This document shows, piece by piece, positions 55,171 through 62,801 of a stretch of DNA of 64,000 nucleotides (positions are counted from its first letter, which is position 1; the number at the start of each line of letters is the position of its first letter). The notes below the pieces were generated by a model that saw only the letters and a list, made by a program, of their open reading frames with translations, did no database searches and was not told the origin of the DNA. Source of the DNA: Clostridium polyendosporum (GTDB lineage: Bacteria > Bacillota > Clostridia > Clostridiales > Clostridiaceae); contig NZ_BOPZ01000003.1 of assembly GCF_018332455.1 (NCBI RefSeq), positions 62,001 to 126,000 on the forward strand, read 5' to 3'. The translations under genes were made by a program, and so were the position numbers.

Positions 55171-56399
55171 ATTGAAATCCCCCTATCAGGACTATCCCAT
55201 ATTGCAAATTTTTTTCTTTTATCCCTGAATAATGTTTTAGGGATAGCTCTTAATATTACTAGAGCATTGAAATACCAATAAAAAATTGGATACCAAATAG
55301 CCCATAAATAATATTTAAGTAATTTTTCATCATATCGTTTATCTAAAGACATTGCTACAACGAATTGTACTAAGCACAATAAGGACAAATATTGACCCTG
55401 CCAAAACATAGGAAAAAAGGTCTGTTTTCCGGTAATAATCTGTATTATAGTTATTATGAATAATATACTCCATGCGATTGCCCAAAATATACTAAATATT
55501 TGTTCTATATATACAGGTAACAAACGTCTATATCTCCAATCTAAAAATATATCCCAATGACGCATTATAACTTCAAGACCACCTTGAGCCCACCTTACTC
55601 TTTGCTTCCACAACCCAACAATTGTTTCCGGTACTAACATCCAACAAATAGCTCTAGGCTCATATCTAATATCCCAAAAACGTTTCTGAAGTTTCCACGT
55701 TACTCCTATATCTTCGGTAATTAAGTCTCTGTCCCATAATCCACAATCTATTAATGCTCTCTTTCTAAACATTACAACAACACCTGAAACAGTCATTACT
55801 TTACCTAGTAGCCTTTGTGTGCGTTTAATCAAACTAATAATACTTGAAAATTCGCATAACTGAATTCTTGCTAGTAATGAACTACGATTCCGTACTCTCG
55901 GATTTCCCGTAACAGCACCAACTCTCTCACCATAATGAGGTGTAATAAAATGAGGTATCATGTAACTTAAAGCATCTACGTCAAGATAAGCATCTGCATC
56001 TAATCCAACTAAAAACTCTCCTTTTGATGCAATCAATCCTAAATACAATGCATTTGCCTTGCCGGTATTAGTTTTAAGCTGAATAACTCTTAACTTTTTA
56101 TATTTTTTTGATAGGTTTTCCAATATTAATTCTGTCATATCTTTGCTTCCATCATTAATAGTTATAATTTCATAGTTAGGATAGTTTAGTTCATTAAGTT
56201 GTTCTATTGTATTTTCTATTGTATCTTCTTCGTTATAACACGGTATTAAAATAGATACCATAGGAGTTTCAGTAAGAGGTACTCCAGGTTTTTTTTCTCT
56301 TCTATGATAAAATAAAATTCCACCAATAATCCAAACTGTACTCATTACAAGTGGATACCAAAATACAAACAATGAAACATACATCGTAAAGTTATCCAT
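55167..56399 (-). CDS. pgaC: Poly-beta-1,6-N-acetylglucosamine synthase PgaC/IcaA
   Basis: Processive family-2 glycosyltransferase making PNAG exopolysaccharide. The 410-residue protein has one N-terminal helix, the GT2 domain with VSILIPCYNEEDTIENTI, INDGSKDM, VGLDADAYLD, LITEDIGVTWKLQ (TED) and QRVRWAQGG (QxxRW) near residue 260, and three C-terminal helices. All catalytic motifs intact. No deacetylase (PgaB/IcaB) or exporter (IcaC) is nearby, so either unlinked genes supply them or the polymer is undeacetylated. Confidence 0.92.
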   Translation of the reverse strand: MDNFTMYVSLFVFWYPLVMSTVWIIGGILFYHRREKKPGVPLTETPMVSILIPCYNEEDTIENTIEQLNELNYPNYEIITINDGSKDMTELILENLSKKYKKLRVIQLKTNTGKANALYLGLIASKGEFLVGLDADAYLDVDALSYMIPHFITPHYGERVGAVTGNPRVRNRSSLLARIQLCEFSSIISLIKRTQRLLGKVMTVSGVVVMFRKRALIDCGLWDRDLITEDIGVTWKLQKRFWDIRYEPRAICWMLVPETIVGLWKQRVRWAQGGLEVIMRHWDIFLDWRYRRLLPVYIEQIFSIFWAIAWSILFIITIIQIITGKQTFFPMFWQGQYLSLLCLVQFVVAMSLDKRYDEKLLKYYLWAIWYPIFYWYFNALVILRAIPKTLFRDKRKKFAIWDSPDRGISI

Positions 56400-56474
56400 A
56401 AAGCCCCTTTCGATTATGATAAAATTTATATCAATATTCTACAGCATAGTGGACAACTTTGAAACTTGATATTT

Positions 56475-56574
56475 CTGTAAGAATTACTGCACAATAAATA
56501 TTTGCCCGGTTTCCTTGCAAGAAACCAATTCTTACTTCCTCACTAAATGTAAAGAGGCTGGCACCTTACTATAC
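56475..56574 (-). promoter_or_regulatory. Structured leader of pgaC-pgaD
   Basis: About 180 nt separate the maa-gene terminator from pgaC. On minus: GTAAGAATT/AATTCTTAC (9 bp, perfect; 56477-56485 with 56527-56535) encloses GGTTTC-loop-GAAACC (56508-56526) and GGGCAAATATT, preceded by a CCTC/GAGG hairpin. The compact multi-helix form suggests a regulatory RNA. I compared it by eye with c-di-GMP-I, c-di-GMP-II, cobalamin and T-box patterns and could not match any. Confidence 0.45.
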
Positions 56575-56575
56575 A

Positions 56576-56609
56576 AAATAGCACAATTTCCTAATAGATT
56601 GTGCTATTT
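56576..56609 (-). terminator. Terminator after the O-acetyltransferase gene
   Basis: ATAGCACAAT and ATTGTGCTAT (10 bp, 10-nt loop) followed by TTTGTAT on minus. Confidence 0.7.
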
Positions 56610-56626
56610 CATATAATGAAAATTTG

Positions 56627-57223
56627 TTATTTAATTGTAAGATTTTTAAAGTATTTATTTTTATCCTCATCAGTAATCGCCCTTATAATCTTGCAAGGAT
56701 TCCCTGCAGCAATAACATTACTTGGAATATCTTTTGTCACTACACTCCCAGAACCAATTACAGTATTGTCACCAATAGTAACACCTGCATTTATAATAAC
56801 GCCACCACCAATCCAAACATTATTACCTATTGTAATTGGAAAGGCATATTCAACCCCACTATTTCTTAACTCAGGATGTACGGGATGACCTGCGGTAAAA
56901 AGACTTACATTTGGTGCAAACAAAACATTATCTCCAATTGTAACTTTGGCACAATCTAAAATAGTACAATTATAATTGGCATAAAAATTCTCTCCAACTG
57001 AAATATTATAACCATAGTCACAACGGAAAGGTGGCTCAATAAAAAATTCATTTTCCGTTTTACCAAAGAGTTTTTTAATAATTTCATTACGCTTTTCAAT
57101 CTCAGTTGGACGTAAACCATTAAAATCAAACACCAATTCTTTAGCATATTGGCGTTCTCCTAGAAGCTCCTTACCAAAAGCTTTATATGGTTTACCAGCT
57201 AACATTTTTTCTTTCTCTGTCAT
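56627..57223 (-). CDS. Maltose/galactoside O-acetyltransferase-like enzyme
   Basis: Left-handed beta-helix acetyl-CoA-dependent sugar acetyltransferase, 198 residues. N-terminal mac domain (EKEKMLAGKPYKAF), hexapeptide repeats (ISVGENFYANYN, VTIGDNVLFAPN, ITIGNNVWIGGG, VTIGDNTVIGSG) and catalytic His in FTAGHPVHPE. Co-transcribed 13 nt behind the ROK regulator, which likely controls it. Confidence 0.92.
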   Translation of the reverse strand: MTEKEKMLAGKPYKAFGKELLGERQYAKELVFDFNGLRPTEIEKRNEIIKKLFGKTENEFFIEPPFRCDYGYNISVGENFYANYNCTILDCAKVTIGDNVLFAPNVSLFTAGHPVHPELRNSGVEYAFPITIGNNVWIGGGVIINAGVTIGDNTVIGSGSVVTKDIPSNVIAAGNPCKIIRAITDEDKNKYFKNLTIK

Positions 57224-57236
57224 AATTACTCACTCC

Positions 57237-58268
57237 TTATATTCTTTTTTCAACCAATTGAATATTATAGCTCAAACTTTCTAATGTAATAGAAATAAGC
57301 CCATTCATATAATCATCATGTATATTTTCTCGCAAAAAAATTTGTGGCATATGTTCTTTTGGTATTATTTCAAGACAATGATTATAAATATCGTCTAATT
57401 GATCAGACTTAAACAATTCTCCTGTTAAAGCTATTGTTTCAGGGTTAATAATTGCTATTATAGATACAATTGCTTTAACTGCTAAAGGTATAAATCCATC
57501 TTCACTATTTAATCGTTTTAATTGTTCTTCTCGTGATAGATCTAAAGGCAAGAAAGACAATTCACCTGCAAATTTAGTATTTCCTTTTAAAATATGTCCA
57601 TCAACAATAATACCTGCACCTGGAAAGTTACCTTTTGGAAAGAATACAATTGCAATTGTTCTATCTCTATCATAATTTTGTTTTTTATAGAAGCCATATA
57701 CTGTAAAGTTCATATCATTTTCAATTGTAATTTCTAATTGATATTTTTCTTTAAGCTTATTTCCTAATGGAACATTGATTAACTCCTTAATATCGCAAAC
57801 ACCAATTACACCTTGGCGGACAACCCCAGGAACACCAATACCCACAGCCTTAATATTTTCATATCTTTCAATCAATTCCCCGATAAGACTGTCTATAACA
57901 TCATAATTTATACTATTAAAAATTTTTGACCCTTCTTCAATAATTTCGCCGATCAAATTTGTAACAGCATAGTTAATTGTATAGATGCCACCCTCATTTT
58001 TTAAGTATAAACAAGCAATAAAAGCGTAGTTAGCATTATACACAAAACGTCTTGCTGGTCGTCCACCATTAGGTTGTTCTAATTCGATCTCGAGAACTTC
58101 TCCAGATTCTAAAAGCTCCTTTAGTATATTGCCACAAGTTGCTACACTTAGCCCTGTTGCATTAGCTATTGTTAGCTTAGTGCCATATGATAAGTTTTTT
58201 AATGCCACTTTAACAAGTTCAGTATTTATCTGTTTGACTCTAATAGTATTGTTAGTTATTTGAAGCAT
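57237..58268 (-). CDS. ROK-family transcriptional repressor
   Basis: The 343-residue protein has an N-terminal winged helix-turn-helix (LTIANATGLSVATCGNILKELLESG, about 32-56, with GGRPARRF wing) and a C-terminal ROK sugar-binding domain (GIGVPGVVRQGVIG, IENDMNFTVYGFY, GAGIIVDGHI). The CGCGxxGCLE zinc motif of ROK kinases is missing, so it is a NagC/XylR-like repressor that may sense a sugar without phosphorylating it. First gene of a two-gene unit with the acetyltransferase. Confidence 0.92.
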   Translation of the reverse strand: MLQITNNTIRVKQINTELVKVALKNLSYGTKLTIANATGLSVATCGNILKELLESGEVLEIELEQPNGGRPARRFVYNANYAFIACLYLKNEGGIYTINYAVTNLIGEIIEEGSKIFNSINYDVIDSLIGELIERYENIKAVGIGVPGVVRQGVIGVCDIKELINVPLGNKLKEKYQLEITIENDMNFTVYGFYKKQNYDRDRTIAIVFFPKGNFPGAGIIVDGHILKGNTKFAGELSFLPLDLSREEQLKRLNSEDGFIPLAVKAIVSIIAIINPETIALTGELFKSDQLDDIYNHCLEIIPKEHMPQIFLRENIHDDYMNGLISITLESLSYNIQLVEKRI

Positions 58269-58280
58269 TTTCTCCCTCCC

Positions 58281-58313
58281 TAAGACTTTTGATAAGTGTT
58301 ATTAAAAGTCTTA
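58281..58313. promoter_or_regulatory. Candidate ROK repressor operator
   Basis: Perfect 10-bp arms TAAGACTTTT and AAAAGTCTTA separated by GATAAGTGTTATT lie between the -10 box and the ribosome binding site of the ROK gene. Position fits autoregulation; as RNA it would also form a hairpin next to the GGGAGGGAG site. Confidence 0.6.
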
Positions 58314-58324
58314 TGTTAATATAT

Positions 58325-58353
58325 ATTATAATGTGCAAATAAATTATTGTAAA
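58325..58353 (-). promoter_or_regulatory. Sigma-A promoter of the ROK-acetyltransferase unit
   Basis: TTTACA, 17-bp spacer and TATAAT on minus, followed directly by the inverted repeat. Confidence 0.75.
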
Positions 58354-58591
58354 CAATTAAATAACTATAAAGTGGAAATAATAAAAACAGTTAATAGATT
58401 AGTCATGGAACATTCTTATTCCTAATCCCTTAAATCATAGTATCCTATTCTGTTCATTCTAAAAGAAAAAGGACATCAGTTAAAGAGCACCCTAAAACTA
58501 ACCTCCATAATTCTAACTTCTATTTTATGATTGGTCCAAAATCAATAGCAACTCTATCACTTTCTATTCTGATACTAACTTTACTAGAAGT

Positions 58592-58648
58592 AACAGCTCT
58601 ATTGCAATAACACTAGATACCTATTCTCATGTGTTCCCAATCATATAG
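58592..58648 (+). pseudogene. C-terminal fragment of a phage-type tyrosine recombinase
   Basis: The plus strand encodes SSIAITLDTYSHVFPII followed by a stop. This matches the conserved C-terminus of phage integrases (GHSSIxTTLxTYSHV), including the catalytic tyrosine. Upstream sequence in 58354-58591 is decayed and no other integrase box could be read confidently; the rest of the 58354-58740 gap shows no gene. It lies about 130 nt beyond the 3' end of tRNA-Pro, where an integrase of a tRNA-integrated element would be expected. Confidence 0.7.
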
Positions 58649-58739
58649 CAAATAGTAACAGAAAAACTAAATGGATATTCAATGTCCCACAAAAATTTGC
58701 TCCTATTTTGCTCTCAGGTGACAAGTTACCCCTCCCTAT

Positions 58740-58774
58740 AAAAAAATAAAAACCTTGATGAAATCAAGGTTTTC
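58740..58774 (-). terminator. Terminator after tRNA-Pro
   Basis: AAAACCTTGAT, loop, ATCAAGGTTTT followed by TATTTTTTTAT on minus. Confidence 0.88.
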
Positions 58775-58782
58775 ATATGCTT

Positions 58783-58858
58783 TGGTCTGGGTAACAGGAT
58801 TTGAACCTGCGACCTCTAGAACCCCATTCTAGCGCGCTACCACCTGCGCCATACCCAG
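58783..58858 (-). tRNA. tRNA-Pro (anticodon GGG)
   Basis: Seventy-six nucleotides with CCA encoded. Acceptor CTGGGTA/TACCCAG, D stem GCGC/GCGC, anticodon stem CTAGA/TCTAG with loop ATGGGGT (anticodon GGG), T arm GCAGG-TTCAAAT-CCTGT, discriminator A. C1-G72 is typical of bacterial tRNA-Pro. GGG reads CCC and CCU. Confidence 0.95.
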
Positions 58859-58913
58859 AGATTATAATAATATTTTCCAATATTATTATAATCAATTATG
58901 AAAAATTTTACAA

Positions 58914-60392
58914 CTATAAAATTATACAGATTAATCCACCGTTGCCCTCATTAATTATTTTTTGAAGAGTCTTTTGAATCTTAACCTGTACGTCTTCTGG
59001 CATCTTGTAGAGTTTATTTTGAAGGCCTTCTTTAACAAGAACCTCAAGGGACTTACCAAACATATTACTCTGCCAAAGTTTTGTAGGATCACTTTCAAAT
59101 TGTTCTAATAAGGACTTAAATAATTCTTCTGTTTCCTTTTCAGTACCCATAATAGGTGAAATTTCAGTTTGAATGTCTGCCTTTATAAAATGGAGACTAG
59201 GAGCACTGGCTTTTAGCTTAACAACATATTTTCCACCCTGTTTTACAAACTCAGGATCTTCAAATTTCATTTCTGCAAGCTGTGGTGCTACAAGACCATA
59301 ACCACTTTCTTTTACATCTTTTAAAGCTTCTTCAACCTTATCATATTCAATTTTAGCACGATTTAAGCCTTTTATAAGGGTAAGAAGTTCACTTTCTGAA
59401 GATATATCATGGTCACATATTTCACTTAAAATCCTGTAGAATATACCATGCTTTGGACTCATTGTTATCCTTGCAGTACCGTCTCCTAAATTCATTTCAC
59501 ATATTTCTGTTGTACCTAAAAACTCTTCTCCTTCATATCCATCTATGAAACTTTTTATATCTCTTACTTTAAATATGTTTTTGCACATATCCTTTACTAT
59601 GTTTAAGAAATTCGTTTTTAACCAGTGTGATGGCTCAAGTTTTTCAATCCATTCAGGCATGTCTATGTTGATTTCCTTCACTGGGAATTCCTTAAGTACT
59701 TTTTTGAAGATTTTATTTATGTCTTCTTCATTCATATTTACTACATCCATAATTTGTACAGGAACATTGTGCCTCTTTTCTAGCTGAGCTTTAAGCTCTT
59801 TTGTCTCTGGATCATTTACTTTAGATGAATTAAGTACAATTATAAAAGGTTTATCAATAGATTTAAGTTCATTAATAACCCTTTCCTCTGCTTCAACATA
59901 ATCTTCTCTGGTTATCCCTGTTATGCTTCCATCTGTAGTTACCACAAGACCTATAGTTGAATGGTCATTTATAACCTTTCTTGTGCCGATTTCGGCAGCA
60001 TCTTCAAAAGGTATTTCATACTCAAACCATGGAGTAGTTACCATCTTAGGTTGCTCTCCTTCAAGATATCCCAGAGCTCCTTTTACGATATAACCAACAC
60101 AATCAACCATTCTAACCTTAAATTTTAAACCCTCATCTAATGAAATTTCTATTGCTTCATTAGGAACAAACTTCGGCTCAGTGGTGTGTATGCTTTTACC
60201 TGAACCAGACTGTGGCAATTCATCCTTAGCCCTCTCCTTTTTATATGCATTTTCTATCTTTGGAATAACCATTAAGTCCATGAATCTTTTTATAAAAGTA
60301 GATTTACCAGTTCTAACAGGTCCTACAACGCCTACATAAATGTCTCCCTGTGTTCTTTCAGCTATATCTTTATATATGTTAAAACTGTCCAA
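58914..60392 (-). CDS. spoIVA: Stage IV sporulation protein A, coat morphogenetic ATPase
   Basis: Polymerises around the forespore with ATP hydrolysis as the coat basement layer; anchored by SpoVM. The 492-residue product, the same length as Bacillus SpoIVA, starts at TTG after AGGAGGATATATC (MDSFNIYKDIAERTQGDIYV) and has Walker A GPVRTGKSTFIKRF near 23, VDCVGYIVKGALGY, and the conserved C-terminal end NEGNGGLICIIL. Sigma-E control is expected; I did not find a convincing promoter. Confidence 0.98.
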   Translation of the reverse strand: MDSFNIYKDIAERTQGDIYVGVVGPVRTGKSTFIKRFMDLMVIPKIENAYKKERAKDELPQSGSGKSIHTTEPKFVPNEAIEISLDEGLKFKVRMVDCVGYIVKGALGYLEGEQPKMVTTPWFEYEIPFEDAAEIGTRKVINDHSTIGLVVTTDGSITGITREDYVEAEERVINELKSIDKPFIIVLNSSKVNDPETKELKAQLEKRHNVPVQIMDVVNMNEEDINKIFKKVLKEFPVKEINIDMPEWIEKLEPSHWLKTNFLNIVKDMCKNIFKVRDIKSFIDGYEGEEFLGTTEICEMNLGDGTARITMSPKHGIFYRILSEICDHDISSESELLTLIKGLNRAKIEYDKVEEALKDVKESGYGLVAPQLAEMKFEDPEFVKQGGKYVVKLKASAPSLHFIKADIQTEISPIMGTEKETEELFKSLLEQFESDPTKLWQSNMFGKSLEVLVKEGLQNKLYKMPEDVQVKIQKTLQKIINEGNGGLICIIL

Positions 60393-60457
60393 GATATATC
60401 CTCCTGTATATATTATTAACACTACATATATATTAGATAATTAATAAAATTATACAT

Positions 60458-60488
60458 AAAAAAAGAGATAGAATTTAATCTATCTCTA
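60458..60488 (-). terminator. Terminator overlapping the gpsA stop codon
   Basis: AGAGATAGATTAAATTCTATCTCT then TTTTTTTATG on minus; the TAG stop of gpsA falls at the base of the stem. Confidence 0.85.
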
Positions 60489-61478
60489 GTATGTCTCATC
60501 TTTTTTATCTCTTGACATAAGTTCTTTAACACCTTGTACTGCATCTTTACCTTCAAAAAGAACTTTATAAAGCAAATCTGTAATAGGCATACAGATATCA
60601 AGTTTTTCCTTTAGTTCGTAAAAGGCTTTACAGGCTTTAATTCCTTCAACAACCATTCCAACTTCTTGAATAGCTTCTTTAGCTGTCTTTCCTTGACCAA
60701 TAAGTATTCCCGCTCTTCTATTTCTTGAGTGCATACTAGTACAAGTAACTATTAAATCACCCATACCTGTTAATCCATAAAAGGTTTCTATTTTCCCGCC
60801 AAGCTTTACGCCGATTCTGCTTATTTCCTTCATACCTCTTGTCATTAATGCAGCCTTTGTATTATCTCCATATCCTATACCATCAGATATTCCAGCTGCT
60901 AGAGCTATGATATTTTTTACAGCTCCGCCTATTTCAACTCCTACTAAATCATCATTAGTGTAAACTCTAACAGTTGAAGCCATGAAGAGATCCTGAACTT
61001 TTTCAGCATTGTTCATATCCTTTGAAGTTACAACTAATGTAGTTGGAATTTCAACTGCTACCTCTTCTGCATGAGAAGGTCCCGACATTATAACTACTGG
61101 ATTTGGCAATTCCTGTTCTATAACTTCTGAAATTCTAATATCTGTACCTTCTTCTATGCCCTTAGCAATACTTACTATTATTACATCTTCTGCTAGTCTA
61201 CCTTTTAATGATTTACAAACTAATCTAATAACATGTGAAGGAACTGCTAAAACAACACACTCAGTTCCTTCTAAAGCTCTATCTAAATCATTATAAGCTG
61301 TGACATTTTCAGGAATATTTAACCCCTTTATATATCTATCATTTTTTTTGTTTAGGTTAATATCGTCTACTACAGCTTTATCTCTATCCCAAACCTTAAC
61401 CTCTATTCCCTTATTGGCTAGTAATATGGATAGTGCTGTACCAAAACTTCCTCCTCCTAAAAAAGTCACCTTATTCAT
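60486..61478 (-). CDS. gpsA: Glycerol-3-phosphate dehydrogenase [NAD(P)+]
   Basis: Makes sn-glycerol-3-phosphate for phospholipids. The 330-residue enzyme has the Rossmann motif [42 protein letters not shown], the catalytic [17 protein letters not shown], and [13 protein letters not shown]. It starts 4 nt after der ends; der-gpsA is the usual Firmicute pair. Confidence 0.98.
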   Translation of the reverse strand: MNKVTFLGGGSFGTALSILLANKGIEVKVWDRDKAVVDDINLNKKNDRYIKGLNIPENVTAYNDLDRALEGTECVVLAVPSHVIRLVCKSLKGRLAEDVIIVSIAKGIEEGTDIRISEVIEQELPNPVVIMSGPSHAEEVAVEIPTTLVVTSKDMNNAEKVQDLFMASTVRVYTNDDLVGVEIGGAVKNIIALAAGISDGIGYGDNTKAALMTRGMKEISRIGVKLGGKIETFYGLTGMGDLIVTCTSMHSRNRRAGILIGQGKTAKEAIQEVGMVVEGIKACKAFYELKEKLDICMPITDLLYKVLFEGKDAVQGVKELMSRDKKDETY

Positions 61479-61482
61479 CTAT

Positions 61483-62799
61483 TTATTCCTTCCTTTCCCT
61501 ATACTCAATTTCTATACCAGTACCCTTAAAATCAAAGCTTTCTCTTAATTGATTCTCTAAATATCTACCATATGAAAAATGTACTGTGTTAGAATCATTT
61601 ACAAAGAATATAAACTTAGGTGGTTTATTAGCAACTTGAGTTGCATAATAAATTTTTAGCCTCTTTAAACCAACAACTGGTGGTTCTTTCATAAGAACTG
61701 CTTTATTAATAACTTCGTTTAATATGCCAGTAGATACTCTCTTAGAATAGTTATTATAACACATTTTAGCAATTTCTAAAACCTTATGCACTCTTTGACC
61801 AGTAAGAGCAGAAATAAATAAATAATGTGCATACGGCATAAATGATAGATTACTTTGAATATCTTTAAGGTATAGATTCATAGTTTTATCATCTTTTTCT
61901 ACTAAGTCCCATTTATTTACTATTACCATTATAGCCTTATTTAGCTCGTGTGCATAGCCTATAATTTTCTCATCTTGATCAGTAACACCTTCTTGTGCAT
62001 CAATCATAAGAATACATACATCTGCTCTTTCAATAGCAGCGTAAGTTCTTATTACACTATATCTTTCTATTTCTTCCTTAACCTTGCTCTTTCTTCTAAG
62101 CCCAGCTGTATCTATTAAAATAAATTTGCCTTCTTCTGTTTCAAGATAACTATCTATAGCATCTCTCGTAGTACCCGGAACATCACTTACGATAACTCTT
62201 TCTTCTCCAAGAAGCTTATTTATAAGTGATGACTTTCCTACATTTGGTTTTCCTATCATTGCAATTCTTATGTATTCGTCTTCTTCTTCATCTGCCCCTG
62301 CTGTATCGAAGTGTTTTACAACTTCATCAAGCATATCACCTAGTCCAAGTCCCTGTGAAGCTGAAATAGTTACAGGATCTCCGATACCTAAGTTATAAAA
62401 TTCAAAGGCATTAGCTTCATCTTTCAATGAATCAATCTTATTTACAACAAGTACTACTGGTTTTTTACTCTTTCTAAGCATTTGTGCTACTTCTCTATCA
62501 GCTGCTGTTAATCCTTCCTTACCATCAACGATAAAAACTATAACATCTGCTGTTTCGATAGCTATCTGTGCCTGTCTCCTCATTTGTTTTACAATTGTGT
62601 TTTCACTTTCTGGTTCTATACCTCCAGTATCAATCATTGTAAAATTATGAGTTAACCATTCTGCTTCAGCATATACTCTATCTCTTGTAACACCTGGAGT
62701 ATCCTGTACGATAGAGATTCTCTTACCTGCCAATTTATTAAATAAAGTCGATTTACCCACGTTTGGTCTTCCTACTATAGCTACTATAGGTTTTCCCAT
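61483..62799 (-). CDS. der: Ribosome biogenesis GTPase Der (EngA)
   Basis: Double-GTPase needed for 50S assembly. The 438-residue protein has two complete G domains: [18 protein letters not shown] near 7 and [18 protein letters not shown] near 182, each with DTxG and NKxD (VNKIDS, VNKWDL), then the C-terminal KH-like domain ([19 protein letters not shown]). Two nucleotides separate it from the DUF512 gene. Confidence 0.98.
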   Translation of the reverse strand: MGKPIVAIVGRPNVGKSTLFNKLAGKRISIVQDTPGVTRDRVYAEAEWLTHNFTMIDTGGIEPESENTIVKQMRRQAQIAIETADVIVFIVDGKEGLTAADREVAQMLRKSKKPVVLVVNKIDSLKDEANAFEFYNLGIGDPVTISASQGLGLGDMLDEVVKHFDTAGADEEEDEYIRIAMIGKPNVGKSSLINKLLGEERVIVSDVPGTTRDAIDSYLETEEGKFILIDTAGLRRKSKVKEEIERYSVIRTYAAIERADVCILMIDAQEGVTDQDEKIIGYAHELNKAIMVIVNKWDLVEKDDKTMNLYLKDIQSNLSFMPYAHYLFISALTGQRVHKVLEIAKMCYNNYSKRVSTGILNEVINKAVLMKEPPVVGLKRLKIYYATQVANKPPKFIFFVNDSNTVHFSYGRYLENQLRESFDFKGTGIEIEYRERKE

Positions 62800-62801
62800 G
62801 A

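Noticed and set aside
56475-56574. c-di-GMP riboswitch ahead of pgaC
   Set aside because: The GGGCAAA stretch is suggestive, but the class I core (GGCAAACC with GACGCAAAGC) and the class II core are both absent.
52800-58783. Attachment-site duplicate of the tRNA-Pro 3' end
   Set aside because: I looked for the CTGGGTAACAGGATTTGAAC end leftward to about 43 kb and saw no second copy, so island borders cannot be set.
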